This document shows, one piece after another, positions 45,101 to 53,057 of a stretch of 64,000 nucleotides of DNA (within the stretch, counting starts at the first letter, position 1; every line of letters begins with the position of its first letter). This DNA comes from Muricea muricata (taxonomy: Eukaryota; Cnidaria; Anthozoa; Malacalcyonacea; Plexauridae). The notes below the pieces were generated by a model. It searched no databases and was not told the DNA's origin. It saw nothing but the letters and a program-made list of their open reading frames with translations. Both the position numbers and the translations under genes were made by a program. The stretch spans positions 8,571,501 to 8,635,500 of the forward strand of contig OY979717.1 of assembly GCA_963855995.1 (NCBI GenBank). The letters run 5' to 3'.

Positions 45101-47731
45101 TCAATTTTACGAATTCTGAAATCGACAAAGAAACATGAACGACAAAGTGAACGTGTAACACTTGTGCCTATTTATAACAATATTTTTCGACTCTACCACA
45201 ATTAATACATGGTTTATTAAGCTTATCGGGGGAAAAGATCTTCAAAGTTACACCCATATCGATTTAAGCGAAATACGTACGTTATTTAATGCATAAAATG
45301 TCGATATTGAAGCAGCAATTTGTAATTTTTCGTGGCGCCAATGACATCAGTTGGCAACATGAAGTTGTGTATTACACTACTTTTTTCATCTTAGACGTCG
45401 TTTTTATGTCTGAATTTCTATCCTATTCGGTGGATACCTTTTTGAAGACTATTGACTGTTAACTATATGGTCTACAGTGACTGGAATTGAACAAAATAGG
45501 TACAAAACGAACAATGGGTGCATCAAACATTTGCCACAGACCGGATATTCATGCACTTTGAAATAAGCGCCGCTGTCGAACAAGCCGCTACTGTCGAACA
45601 ACGCCGCGTCGTTAACTCGAACTTTGTAATTGCGGTATTTATTGTGTACTGTTATCAAAAAATCTAAACACATGCCACAAACATGGCGGTTGAGGACATT
45701 AAAAATGAATTTCTATGAAACAACTAGCATAATAGTACTTTTTACATATTTTCAGATCACCTCTTCAAAAAGCGACAATATACCTCAGCATTTATAATTG
45801 AAGCTGCACTATGAATTGGAGTTTTTCCTTCATCCTCCGCCTCATTCAATGCCTCTTGAACACATGTTTTCTGTTGAAAAATAACAAAAAGACGTTAGAA
45901 CTTCTTCTTAGACCTTCGTGATTTAATATGGCAAATTAGATTGCCGTCGACGAGGCGTCGAGTTCTTTTTGCCTGCTTTTAGAGTCTAGTCTAAATAAAC
46001 ATTTTCAAACTTAACTGTTTTAAGCTGATTTAATATTGTTCTTAAGGCATCTGGTTTTGAGACGGCATAATGGAATACATTTCTTTGAAAATTGTCGGTT
46101 TTCTCAACATCCAAGGCATTTAAACTTGTTTCCTGGAAAAATAATGACGTTGATGACGACCCGCGTCGAACAGCTCTGAAAAATAAACAGCAAGTAAAAA
46201 CCTTGAACAGGAGTGGGATGCATTGAGGGTCTGAAAAATTTCTGAACATGGTTCACATATCAACTTACATGTAATTTTTCGTTTTAATAGATGTAAAAGA
46301 GTGAGCCACTTATTTTGGATGTAGTTTCCGACAGCCAACAAGTATTATAACTTATAATGTATGCTATCAACATTGGCTTTTCCCTCCGTAGTCACTCCTT
46401 TTGCAAGGAGAAATGCTTCCATGCTGGTTGAGACCCTAATTGTTGTTCAAGCAATAATTTCAAATTGTTTATAATAAAACATTTCAAAGAGTCTTCGCAA
46501 CCTTTTCTGATACGATATTCATTGCGAAGTTACGGTCATTTTGACAAAAAAAAACTTTTCTAGCAAATAGCAGAAGAAAATTTTTTAATCTGCAGTTGCA
46601 ATCACATAAAATTGCGGTCGTCCAAAAATACAAAACACAATATACATATAACTAAAATACAATAGCATATCACTGATGGCCCATAGGTTCAAAACACAAT
46701 ACATTACACGAAACACAAACCACAACAAAAAACCAACCAATATATTAATTCACAAATCGAACAACTAACAAGTATCAACGTAGATACGCAAACTGAAGAT
46801 CTCGCCTAATGTGCCAAATTTACAAATCATTGTATGAATAATGGCGGATGCTGAGGAAGAACTCATATTCGACATTTTTTTCGTTAAATTACGACTATAA
46901 TACAATTTTAAGATTTCTCGAAAGAAATCATGGGATAAAAATTTTAAAAAGGATTGGAATACTGCCGCCTTTTCTAACGATGAGCTTTTCTTTGCTGGGT
47001 TCCCCCTGAATCAAGTTCAGCTAAAACAACTTAAACGACGCATCTTCGGACGTTAACGTCATAAAACCAAGTATAGTGATCCCGAACTGTTCAGCTTTCT
47101 CAGTATGCATTCTCAAACAATTTCTTTGCTGTGTGTGTTTGTGCTGTGTTTTCTGTTTGGTGCATTGTGTTTTGATTGTGTGTGTTGTGTTTGGTGTAAT
47201 ATTAAATTCTATTTGCATGTGTTTTTTTCTTCGGCTTTGTCATCACATAGAACGCTTTCTTGTTCATTTTGGATTCTACGTCACATATCGAGTAAACATG
47301 GCGTCGTAAACTATGCTAAAATGGGTATAAAAAAGGTAAAGATGGCGTCGATTTCGACCGTAACTTTGAATGAAATGGCCGCATGGAAAACTTAACTTCC
47401 TGTAATTTCCTTGATTGAATGAAGTATATTTAACTATTTGGCAACTAAATTCGTTTTTGTGCGCCATTTTTAATTTTTCATAATTTTCGAAATGACTTGG
47501 AGGTTTCACGTTAATCAAACTGTTGCATTTTAAGTACATGCATGAATATATAAGGTATTTATTTCAATTTTTTCATACACATCATATTAGGCCATATTAC
47601 CTGATAAGTGGGCTGCCTGGACCATTATCTTGTCTAGGTTTTGCCTCATTTTCTTTGCCAGGTAGTTCCTCCAGAATTAACTCCTCATTTTCCTTAATTC
47701 GATATAATGGTTCTTCTTCCTTCTTAGACAT
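23803..47731 (-). CDS. TRPA-like ankyrin-repeat cation channel, gene B (complete)
   Basis: Coding exons, minus strand: 47731-47601, 46175-46016, 45870-45784, 44072-43986, 43224-42974, 41870-41576, 41041-40873, 40705-40475, 39468-39335, 25735-25496, 24705-24391, 24147-23803. All phases match, giving 814 codons plus TAA. Predicted protein: charged N-terminus 1-43, ankyrin repeats about 45-335, linker, S1 about 435-455, S2 494-510, S3 532-546, S4 557-575, S5 597-615, pore loop 626-648, S6 657-684 ending GLAVGD, coiled coil about 750-800. The S6/GLAVGD segment and pore-loop context place it in the TRPA family; it is shorter than human TRPA1 (about 1100 residues), with fewer ankyrin repeats. One intron of 13.8 kb is filled with transposons. 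Start chosen at the first ATG before a phase-matching donor. Exon 1 and the 87-base exons are least certain. Confidence 0.83.
24391..24705 (-). CDS. gene B exon 11: S5, pore, S6
   Basis: 105 codons: [18 protein letters not shown], pore [17 protein letters not shown]6 ending [15 protein letters not shown]. Donor AGA|GTAAGA. Confidence 0.88.
24706..25495 (-). other. gene B intron 10
   Basis: AT-rich with no recognised repeat ends or ORF. Confidence 0.5.
25496..25735 (-). CDS. gene B exon 10: S3-S4 and start of S5
   Basis: 80 codons, phase 0: [15 protein letters not shown] (S3) and [20 protein letters not shown] (S4). Donor AAG|GTCCGT. Confidence 0.83.
25736..26400 (-). other. gene B large intron, 3' end, before LINE
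   Basis: Mostly plain intron. At 26060-26080 there is a perfect small palindrome (ATCTCTCACGAGAGAGAT). TAGCCTGCGTGCAGGCC at about 26153 recalls similar words at 5080, 10137 and 59311 and may mark a repeat edge. Confidence 0.4.
26516..27297 (+). pseudogene. LINE ORF1-like region
   Basis: ATG in context TCACATGGCG; 26516 to about 26865 reads [20 protein letters not shown] and on to [17 protein letters not shown] second frame (26866-27297) starts [20 protein letters not shown] and continues as a likely coiled coil ([14 protein letters not shown]). The two probably were one ORF1 split by a frameshift at about 26865. ORF1 proteins of such LINEs bind RNA; no zinc knuckle is visible. Confidence 0.6.
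27930..28519 (+). pseudogene. LINE APE-type endonuclease domain
   Basis: Motifs in order: [11 protein letters not shown] (metal-binding Glu), [37 protein letters not shown]. The last catalytic part (SDH) falls in a shifted frame: PSDHCAIK at about 28497. It nicks target DNA to prime reverse transcription. Same family as the LINE pieces at 8.0-10.7 kb. Confidence 0.8.
29150..29903 (+). pseudogene. LINE reverse transcriptase core
   Basis: Upstream frame: [11 protein letters not shown] and [19 protein letters not shown]. Then 29535-29903: [15 protein letters not shown] (motif A), [20 protein letters not shown] (motif B) and [11 protein letters not shown] (motif C, FVDD instead of the usual YADD). 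A stop interrupts GPDNIPN (TGA), and the frame closes after EVTVV. Confidence 0.82.
30308..30662 (+). pseudogene. LINE ORF2 C-terminal region
   Basis: Frames read [20 protein letters not shown] and [13 protein letters not shown], then [20 protein letters not shown] and [13 protein letters not shown] after a shift at about 30480. This is the usual tail of LINE RT proteins. Confidence 0.72.
31678..31852 (+). repeat. 22-bp minisatellite with CTCGCTAGCGAG core
   Basis: About eight copies of GTTTTGAAATTCTCGCTAGC plus GA. Each unit contains the palindrome CTCGCTAGCGAG. Later copies carry ACAATT in place of GAAATT. Confidence 0.85.
31918..33009 (+). pseudogene. rve-type (DDE) integrase-like transposase remnant
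   Basis: Several plus-strand frames together form a decayed transposase. The last part (32660-33009) reads [44 protein letters not shown] and [20 protein letters not shown]. These hold the D, D and E of a retroviral-integrase-like fold. Upstream pieces ([19 protein letters not shown]) belong to the same protein. More than four frameshifts or stops are needed, so it is long dead. The superfamily (Ginger-like or other) is uncertain. Confidence 0.65.
33185..33819 (-). pseudogene. second LINE: RT start fused to ORF2 C-terminus
   Basis: The minus strand reads [52 protein letters not shown] and then directly [20 protein letters not shown] and [11 protein letters not shown]-stop. The first part is the fingers region of a LINE RT, the second its extreme C-terminus. 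RT motifs A, B and C are absent between them, so a deletion of several hundred residues has joined the two in frame. Confidence 0.75.
33820..35277 (-). mobile_element. hAT element inserted in LINE, TSD GGAGTCGT
   Basis: Ends CAGGGGCGCACATT and AATGTGCGCCCCTG, with GGAGTCGT directly repeated at 33812-33819 and 35278-35285. Joining the flanks restores the LINE frame ([17 protein letters not shown]). Subterminal G/C tracts occur at both ends. It contains transposase remnants on the minus strand. Confidence 0.9.
34420..34979 (-). pseudogene. hAT transposase remnant
   Basis: The minus strand at 34935-34800 reads [20 protein letters not shown] then [12 protein letters not shown], the conserved TRW-x-x-R region of hAT transposases. 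A following frame (34742-34480) reads [20 protein letters not shown] and [14 protein letters not shown]. The DDE residues and the C-terminal dimerisation domain are missing. Confidence 0.65.
35603..36364 (-). pseudogene. second LINE: endonuclease domain
   Basis: Frames on the minus strand: [20 protein letters not shown] (start of ORF2), then about 36160 [18 protein letters not shown] in a shifted frame, and 35995-35603 with [20 protein letters not shown] and [16 protein letters not shown] and SDH are endonuclease motifs. Three frames are involved, so it is inactive. Confidence 0.72.
36439..36666 (-). pseudogene. second LINE: upstream ORF fragment
   Basis: 75 open codons ([40 protein letters not shown]) just before the endonuclease frame. 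Probably the beginning of ORF2 or end of ORF1 of the same LINE; not recognised by itself. Confidence 0.4.
37093..37281 (-). pseudogene. LINE ORF2 C-terminal fragment
   Basis: 62 codons: [20 protein letters not shown] then [20 protein letters not shown]. The IERIQKKA motif is the tail of LINE RT proteins. It is 5'-truncated and belongs to neither of the two longer LINEs here. Confidence 0.7.
37300..37570. repeat. repeat related to 39600-39760
   Basis: TTTATCATGACCAACACGCC, TTCATGTACT and the words GAAGCACAAAAGGA, CTTCGCTCCTCAACATGCTT are repeated in the same order at 39604-39750. Within the first copy an inverted pair (TTTCTCGTGTTTTGATAC against GTATCAAAACACAAGAAAG) surrounds ACAAGCAGAACGAGTTGTTG. 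Confidence 0.7.
37731..37797 (+). mobile_element. tRNA-like SINE head (pseudo-tRNA)
   Basis: TTAGCTCAGTGGTCTAGG is an A box and GGGTTCGAGCCC a B box, 37 bp apart, as in pol III promoters. The acceptor ends do not pair and the T loop is one base short, so it is not a working tRNA; a SINE head or tRNA pseudogene is likelier. Confidence 0.55.
37914..38612. mobile_element. palindromic TIR element (about 190-bp arms)
   Basis: AGTCAGGGAGGCAGAGGT at the left is inverted at the right end. The inverted similarity continues through TGTCCGTTACATGCCTAATA and TTCTGAATGTTGTTTGGCCC to about 38060/38450. CAGGG...CCCTG ends suggest hAT, but no clean 8-bp duplication was found. Confidence 0.7.
38694..38760 (+). 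repeat. 22-bp tandem repeat, three copies
   Basis: GTGTATATGCTCTTCAGCGTC-type units repeat three times; the last copy diverges (CTCTTGCATATTG). Confidence 0.75.
38800..40000. repeat. shuffled duplicate repeat segments around the S2 exon
   Basis: TACCGTGTTTGAAAGCC, AATGAGAT, TTAGTCAAAATG and GATGATCAAACACTAG occur both at 38815-38965 and at 39850-39975, in different order. They look like two rearranged copies of one non-autonomous repeat. Exon 9 of gene B lies between them. Confidence 0.55.
39335..39468 (-). CDS. gene B exon 9: S2
   Basis: 44 codons after a split Glu; [20 protein letters not shown] is S2. Donor GAG|GTAAGA. The next exon is 13.6 kb away. Confidence 0.78.
40162..40324. mobile_element. 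hAT-type MITE, TSD CGATCTAT
   Basis: Almost fully palindromic, 163 bp: CAGTAGCGGCGCCAGCGCG at the left and its inverse at the right. CGATCTAT at 40154-40161 and 40325-40332. Interior phrases ATATTCATATATTCG and TTTCTTTTGAA are shared with the MITE at 51883. Confidence 0.9.
40475..40705 (-). CDS. gene B exon 8: S1, GC splice donor
   Basis: It encodes [20 protein letters not shown], then [20 protein letters not shown] and the rest of S1. The only phase-compatible donor is GAG|GCAAGT, a GC-AG intron. Gene A uses GT (GTAAGT) at the same place. Confidence 0.78.
40873..41041 (-). CDS. gene B exon 7: linker
   Basis: Acceptor tttttgtag ends at 41042; donor AAG|GTAATA. It encodes [17 protein letters not shown] and ends YDFFCLESK. 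Confidence 0.82.
41576..41870 (-). CDS. gene B exon 6: ankyrin repeats
   Basis: 98 codons after the split Val codon: [40 protein letters not shown]. Counterpart of gene A exon 12-318. Confidence 0.85.
41871..42973 (-). other. gene B intron 5
   Basis: At 42555-42860 the words CAACGTTATTCTGACGTTG, AAACGTTGGTTCAAC and similar recur, a diffuse repeat built on CAACGTT. No ORF. Confidence 0.4.
42974..43224 (-). CDS. gene B exon 5: ankyrin repeats
   Basis: Acceptor caatttag ends at 43225; donor GT|GTAAGT. It encodes [20 protein letters not shown] and [20 protein letters not shown], two ankyrin repeats. Confidence 0.8.
43225..43985 (-). other. gene B intron 4
   Basis: No gene. At 43415-43600 loosely inverted words (CGTATTTTCACTGTGGA against CTCACTTGTGAAGAAAATCG) suggest an old MITE. 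Confidence 0.4.
43986..44072 (-). CDS. gene B exon 4: duplicate of exon 3
   Basis: Same length and phase as exon 3 and similar in sequence ([29 protein letters not shown]). The flanking intron sequence is also duplicated at a shift of about 1798 bp. Confidence 0.68.
44215..44335 (-). pseudogene. frameshifted duplicate of gene B exon 2
   Basis: The minus strand matches exon 46175-46016 (GACGTTGAAAAACCGACAAT, GCCGTCTCAAAACCAGAT) but has lost one base in the run before CCGAC, so the ankyrin frame breaks. The donor is also altered from ACAGTTAAG to ACAGCTAAG. It is the relic of the 1.8-kb tandem duplication that produced exon 4. Confidence 0.72.
44598..44814 (+). pseudogene. pogo/Tigger-like transposase C-terminal remnant
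   Basis: Plus strand: [20 protein letters not shown] then [20 protein letters not shown] and a stop after LRLKHSCR. The W-x-x-IP-x-ELI-x-x-F-x-x-CGL pattern is usual just after the DDE domain of pogo-type transposases. An acidic stretch follows in another frame ([20 protein letters not shown]). The DDE part is not present. Confidence 0.55.
45036..45555. repeat. inverted-word pair, possible TIR element
   Basis: CTGGTCTGTGGCAAATGTTT at 45055 is inverted near 45526 (ACATTTGCCACAGACCGG). No target duplication recognised. Confidence 0.35.
45784..45870 (-). CDS. gene B exon 3: half ankyrin repeat
   Basis: 87 bases, phase 0 at both ends. It encodes [20 protein letters not shown] and [18 protein letters not shown] is an ankyrin helix start. 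Confidence 0.7.
46016..46175 (-). CDS. gene B exon 2
   Basis: Acceptor ttttcag ends at 46176; donor ACA|GTTAAG. It encodes the start of the ankyrin region ([20 protein letters not shown]). A frameshifted duplicate lies about 1.8 kb downstream near 44330-44215. Confidence 0.68.
46176..47600 (-). other. gene B intron 1
   Basis: Apart from the small plus-strand ORF at 46841 I see only AT-rich sequence and a T/G-rich stretch at 47120-47240 (repeated TGTGTTTG words). Confidence 0.45.
46841..47056 (+). pseudogene. unidentified small ORF with one in-frame stop
   Basis: ATG in context AATAATGGCG opens [18 protein letters not shown], then TAA at 46898, then the same frame continues as [20 protein letters not shown] and [20 protein letters not shown] to a stop at 47054. 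Composition after the stop is protein-like. It could be the start of a DNA-transposon protein or an exon pair with the stop in an intron. It lies in gene B intron 1 on the other strand. Confidence 0.3.
47601..47731 (-). CDS. gene B exon 1: start codon and acidic N-terminus
   Basis: ATG in context CCAAGATGTC, then [20 protein letters not shown] and on to a donor CAG|GTAATA. It ends two bases into a codon and the next exon supplies exactly one, giving Arg. An AG at about 47748 could be the acceptor of a 5'-UTR intron. A foldback element begins about 120 bp upstream. Confidence 0.6.
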
Positions 47732-47951
47732 CTTGGATAATTTTATATAACTAGGAAATGTAAACCACAGTCTAGCCCCAGGTCTAGCTAGTGTCAGTTC
47801 ACAAGGAGTAATCTGACGCTGCAATGTTGTAGATTGCACCACATGGACTAGACTGTTAAATATGGAAGGGTATTGTTGACAAAATAGTAAGACTGTATCT
47901 TTGTTATGTCGTGTCCCGTATTGTGCAATGTCGTTTTCGGTATTATGTAGT

Positions 47952-48198
47952 GTCGTACCCGGAGATACAATGTCGTACCCAAAGATGCAATGTCGTACCC
48001 GGAGATGCAATCTCATACCCGGAGATGCAATGCCGTACCCAGAGATGCAATACCGTACCCGGAGATGCAATGTCGTACCCGGTGTTGTAATGTCGTAGCC
48101 GGAGATCAGTGATGCAATGTCGTACCCGGAGATGCAATGTCGTATCCGGTGTTGTAATGTCGTACACGGAGATGCAATGTCGTACTCGGTGTTGTAAT
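47952..48198 (+). repeat. 20-bp tandem array, left arm, 12 units
   Basis: Unit GTCGTACCCGGAGATGCAAT, with a recurrent variant GTCGTACCCGGTGTTGTAAT. Eleven units are 20 bp and one is 27 bp (extra ATCAGTG). Confidence 0.9.
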
Positions 48199-50158
48199 AT
48201 GAGGCGCCAAACGCGTCAATATTACAAGCGACCATAAAATTTCTTCAAGGCCAAAACATCCGAGCAAGACCTGTAAATATTGAATTAAGCGTCGAAAAAT
48301 ACTGTCAAATAAAATGTTATCAAGATTTTTATCACTTGAAGACAGAGATTGTTCAACGCTTGCTGAAATTTTGGGTGTCACTTGTTGAGATTTTTACCAT
48401 CGCTTGATGAAATTTTGTGTGTCACTTGTTGAGATTTTTACCATCGCTTGATGAAATTTTTATCCATCGCTTAATACTACTTTGAAGTACGCACGACATT
48501 CGACACGAGATTCAGCACAATATTCAAAAACGTTGACGGCACGCGCTTTTATTTTCTCTGAACCAGAAAACAACTAAAACACAGCAAAAATAATAATAAT
48601 GATGGTGATGATAATGACGATGATGATCATGATGATCAAGATGATGATAAGTAAAACAGGCGAAATTTTCAGTCGAAGTCAAGCGGACCATACCATGTGC
48701 CAAATATACACTGATCTGATAGTATACTGGATCCATCTTCTGCACTATAGAAAAGTGAAGCGAATTTCAACCGGCGCAAATATTTTTTCGCATACCACCT
48801 TGCGATGAAAACAATTTGGAGTTGTATTGCGAAATGAGTCAACGAGCGGGTTTAACGCGATTTTGAGGCATTTCCAAGCGCTGAGCTGAATCGTTGCTTT
48901 GGGTATAAAAAGAACAAAATATTTCTCTCTCTTGAGGTATATTTTTCTATTTTTTGTCCAAATATTCCTGCAAACGACGTTTGCTGCAAGCTGCATACCT
49001 GAAGTCTATTTTCGGCTGAATTCTCTGGCAACCGGTCTTTGAAGATGGTATTTTCACTAACCTGAGTACTACAAAGCTCTGACAGAATATAAACTGATGT
49101 CAAATGGCTTAAACGAAATTTAGGGAATCTTTAGCCAGCATTCGTGTTTCTAAATGAAGAGGAAAATATACAAATTATAGTCGGCGTTGTTCAGGTTCAT
49201 ATAATAACTGGATTTGTTTTTCGCAGCAAGCTACTGAATATTACAAATTTCTATTGATTACTTTTCTAATATGCAAGTTTGATATCCCTCATATGTGACG
49301 CTGCATACAAGCAACACTAAATGCAGATACTTTTAAATCAAATTCACAATTAAAAAACTACAACAGTTCCACTAGTATGAGCGATATGGCCAGTTGCCAG
49401 AATTCAGCCGAAAATAGACTTCAAGTATGCAGCTTGCAGCAAACGTCTTACGCAGGAATATTTCGACAAAAAATAGAAAAATATACCGCAACAGAGAAAT
49501 ATTTTGTTCTTTTCATACCCAAAGCAACGATTCAGCTCAGCGCTTGGATATGCCTCAAAATCACGTTAAACCCGCCTCGTTGACTCATTTCGCAATACAA
49601 CTCCATATTGTTTTCATCGCAAAGTGGTAAGCGGAAGAAAATTTGCGCCTGTTAAAATTCGCTTCACTTTTCTATAGTGCAGAAGATTAATCCAGTATAC
49701 TATCAGATCAGTGTATATTTGGCACATGGTATGGTCCGCTTGACTTCAACTGAAAATTTCGCCTGTTTTACATATCATCATCTTGATCATCATGACCATC
49801 ATCGTCATCATCATCTTCATCATCATTATCATTTTTGCTGTGTTTTAGTTGTTTTCTGGTTCAGAGAAAATAAAAGCGCGTGCCGTTAACGTTTTTGAAT
49901 AATGTGCTGAATCTTGTGTCGAATGTCGTGCGTACTTAAAAAAATTCATCAAGCGATGGTAAAAACTCAACAAGTGACACACGAAACTTCAGCAAGCGTT
50001 GAACAATGTCTTTCTTCAAGTGATAAAAATTTTAATAACATTTCATTTGACAGTACTTTTCGACGCTTAATTCAATATTTACAGGTCTTGCTCGGATATT
50101 TTCGCCTTGATCAAATTTTATGGTGGCTTGTAATTTTGACGCGTTTGACGCCTCATAT

Positions 50159-50247
50159 TACAACACTGGGTACGACAATGCATCTCCGGGTACGACATTG
50201 CATCTTTGGGTACGACATTACAACACCGGGTACGACATTACAACACA
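50159..50247 (-). repeat. 20-bp tandem array, right arm, 4-5 units
   Basis: The inverse unit (GTACGACATTGCATCTCCGG) and the same GTTGTAAT-type variant occur here in only four to five copies, against twelve in the left arm. Confidence 0.88.
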
Positions 50248-50345
50248 CTGCATAATACCGGAAACAACATTGCACAATACGGGACACGACATAAAAAAGA
50301 TACAGTGTTACTATTGTGTCCACAATTCCCCTCCATAGTTAAATG

Positions 50346-51384
50346 TGGAGTGACAAAGCCTAAATGGGGTTGAAATTCGACAGGGCTTTGCATTCTTTTA
50401 AACATATTTTGATAGCGAGCAAATTCCGATCAAAAGATATGTTTTCAATTTTTGATACAATTTAAAGAGTCTTTTAGAAGCCGTTTAACCAAGAAACCCG
50501 CATCCTTAACCCATTGATGGTTAAGAGTAGGTAGAATTGCGGCAGTCGAATTATAGGAGATTGTGCAGAGCTCCCTTAAGGCAAATTTTATACTTAATTA
50601 ATACTTAATATAACTTAATTGCTGCGGAGCGAGCGAGCCTGAAGCGAGCGAGCGAAGCAGCAGACCTAATTTGTGTATATAGGGGAGAATTTATCTCAAA
50701 CCATGTTTACCGCAGTGCATTGTAGTCATGCGCGTTCGGAAATGCGCAGAGCACCTTTCCTCACCTGTGTTTAGTCACCAATTATGTCTTGTGTTCAGAA
50801 GATATTATGTTTCAGGCTGGCTGTTTAAAAAATCGTAGCTAGTCAAAAGCATAAAGCTCGATAGCGCATCTATTGTTGGATTGTTGGATTGTTAGGTTTT
50901 GAAGCCAGAAGTACGTCACATTTTTAGACTTGCGCGGCCATGTTGAATGCCCCCCACTTGAGCATCGAATTCTATAGATTTCTACAACCGGACATATAGC
51001 TTACGTTTTGAAACAAAAGTTTTCACAGTTTTCTAAAAGAAACTACTTTGATTTAATTCTTGAGTGGGGCCCTTATACATGGCCGCCGCTCTCAAAATAT
51101 GACGTGTTTCCGGCTTCAATTTTATTTGTATTTTGTATTACGATGCACTATCCAGTGGTCAAAACTCAAAAGCAAATGCCTTATCAAGGTTAAATTATAT
51201 ATGCGAGAGGAAGACAATTTGTTTTTCTGAATATATTCATTTTTGAAGTCTGCTGTTTGCGTTAATAGTCAAGTACTACAATTTAAAACGAGTTTGTTAT
51301 TCGCACGACAATATTAAATCTCGTATTAAATTGCAGTGGAATTTTAATATATATTCTATTTGATAGTATCGGGTCTGTGAAATT
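50346..51384 (+). other. intergenic, foldback to DIRS
   Basis: No gene recognised. At 50620-50665 GGAGCGAGCGAGCCTGAAGC and GAGCGAGCGAAGCAGCAG form an inverted GC-rich cluster. Confidence 0.45.
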
Positions 51385-51648
51385 GTATTCTATCTTGTCA
51401 TCAGTCTACGTCACTACGTAGTCCCATGAGATGCGCATGCGTGCTTTGCTGATCAGTGCTAACGTGTTTGTTGTTCAGACGAAGTTACATTTTTCGCTTC
51501 TTGTTAAATATAATATACAATCCATCGCGTTTTCAATCCATCCTGTGGTAAGTTGCATGGGTTTTGACAAGGAGTTATTCTTGATCACTGTTATAACATA
51601 TCTTGACGAGTTTTTATTCCAGGAATATTGAAATTCAACTATTTTTTA

Positions 51649-53057
51649 ATGGAAGAAGATTCTCCTACAGTAGACCGCGAGGTCGACACCCAAGAACCAA
51701 CTAGACACCGACGAGGTTCACCGAACCAAATTGACAGGCTGAGTGAACAAGGTTCACCGAACCGAAACCAGCCGATTCAAGCGGACAAAAACACTGATGT
51801 GCTCATGAATATTAATGAAAATATGGGGCAAATGGCTTCTTTGTTATCAACGCTTTGTCGGCGCCTTCCTTAGCTTCCAGACCAGGGCCGAAACTAAAGC
51901 GTTAATTGGGGGGGGGTGCATATTCATATATTCGCATTCTGCCCGACGAATTTCTTTTGAAATCAACGGTAATGACAACTGATTTCAAAAGAAATTCGTC
52001 GGGCAGAACGTGAATATATGAATATACACCCCCCCCCCCCCCAATTAACGCTTTAGTTTCGGCCCTGTTCCAGACGGTTGTTCCACCGGACAAAAACCGC
52101 CAGTCCTCACGTACTCGCGCCACGTCAGAGACACAACAATCTGTTGAAAGTGATTCTAATCCTTCATCTAGCCCTGATGAAAATAACAGGTCGTACAAAC
52201 GGCGAAAGCGTACCATAAGAGGGAAAGACCAACTGAGTGTCCATGCTAGCGAGGACGAGAGTGTGGATGTAAAGCTGCTCACCGGACAACAATCACAGCA
52301 GGTCACCGACCAACAGCAAGTAGATAATTTGATTTTAAAAGAACTATCTGACCTGTTAGATGAGGGTGAAACAACAAGCTCAGCTATTCAAAAGCAATTG
52401 GCAGAGATTGCTGACAAACGTTGGGGCACACGATTAACATCTGACAAAATAAAAAAGCTCACCGAGCGATATAATCGACCAGAAAATGTTTCGAACATAA
52501 TACCGACAAAGGTTAACAACGAAATCTGGTCACAATTGTCTTCTTCAAAAAAGAAGATGGATCTTCAGTTAGCCAATTTGCAACAGACTATTTGCAAGGT
52601 GGCTATAACAGTCTTACAGACAGGGGATGAACTCCTGCCTAAAACAAACGGTGAGACTAACAAAAACTTAGCATCTCGTTCAGTAGATGCACTGGCTATG
52701 CTAGGTCATGCAAATGCTGAGATATCTAGGCTTCGACGTGAGCAGATACGTTATGCTCTTCGGTCTGAATATTCCTATATTTGCAAGGCAGATATCCCAA
52801 ATGGCCCTTTACTCTTTGGGGAGGATCTTCCAAAGCAATTAAAGGAGGCTAAAGAGACCAACGCAATTGGTCTACGTCTAACCCATCCCACAAAGAAACG
52901 ACGTACAATACATAAGTCAAAACCATACGACATGGATAAACGTCCTAGTAATTATGGGTTATCAAATCAACATAAGGGTCAGAAGGAGGATTTTCGAAGA
53001 GGCCAGAATTATCCCCCCAAACGAAAGAAACCCACAGTGGGCAACGAGAGGAAATGA
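51649..53057 (+). pseudogene. DIRS ORF1 (gag-like), interrupted by MITE
   Basis: ATG at 51649 (MEEDSPTVDREVDTQEPTRH). The frame is cut by a 185-bp MITE at 51883-52067. After it the frame reads VVPPDKNRQSSRTRATSETQ, a basic RSYKRRKRTIRGK, LILKELSDLLDEGETTSSAI, RSVDALAMLGHANAEISRLR and a basic C-terminus ending KPTVGNERK. The front and back parts are one base out of frame even without the MITE. ORF1 proteins of DIRS elements are thought to package the RNA. The stop overlaps the RT start in ATGA. Confidence 0.7.
51883..52067. mobile_element. hAT-type MITE inside DIRS ORF1, TSD TTCCAGAC
   Basis: Nearly perfect palindrome of 185 bp: CAGGGCCGAAACTAAAGCG and its inverse. TTCCAGAC at 51875-51882 and 52068-52075. 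G9 and C14 tracts lie just inside the ends. Interior shares ATATTCATATATTCG with the MITE at 40162. Confidence 0.92.

Larger units (their letters stand above)
47852..50345. mobile_element. 2.5-kb foldback element with 20-bp tandem arrays
   Basis: The left arm (47852 to about 49036) is the inverse of the right arm (about 49388-50345), with a 350-bp centre. Each arm holds, from outside in: TGTCGTGTCCCGTATTGTGC, an array of 20-bp units, CACGACATTCGACACGAGAT, a GAT-rich microsatellite, and AACAAAATATTTCTCT-type sequence. The arms differ mainly in array length. No transposase seen. The outer left end lies 120 bp upstream of the gene B start codon. Confidence 0.8.

Noticed and set aside
47952-48198. 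CRISPR-like array
   Set aside because: The 20-bp units abut without spacers, the host is an animal genome, and the array lies in an inverted-repeat arm.
47597-48235. A 212-codon open frame on the minus strand
   Set aside because: Most of it reads through the 20-bp tandem array and foldback arm. Only the last 43 codons are kept, as gene B exon 1.
48596-48660. Coding His/Asp-rich repeat
   Set aside because: A GAT-type microsatellite, mirrored in the other foldback arm; frames are not conserved between arms.
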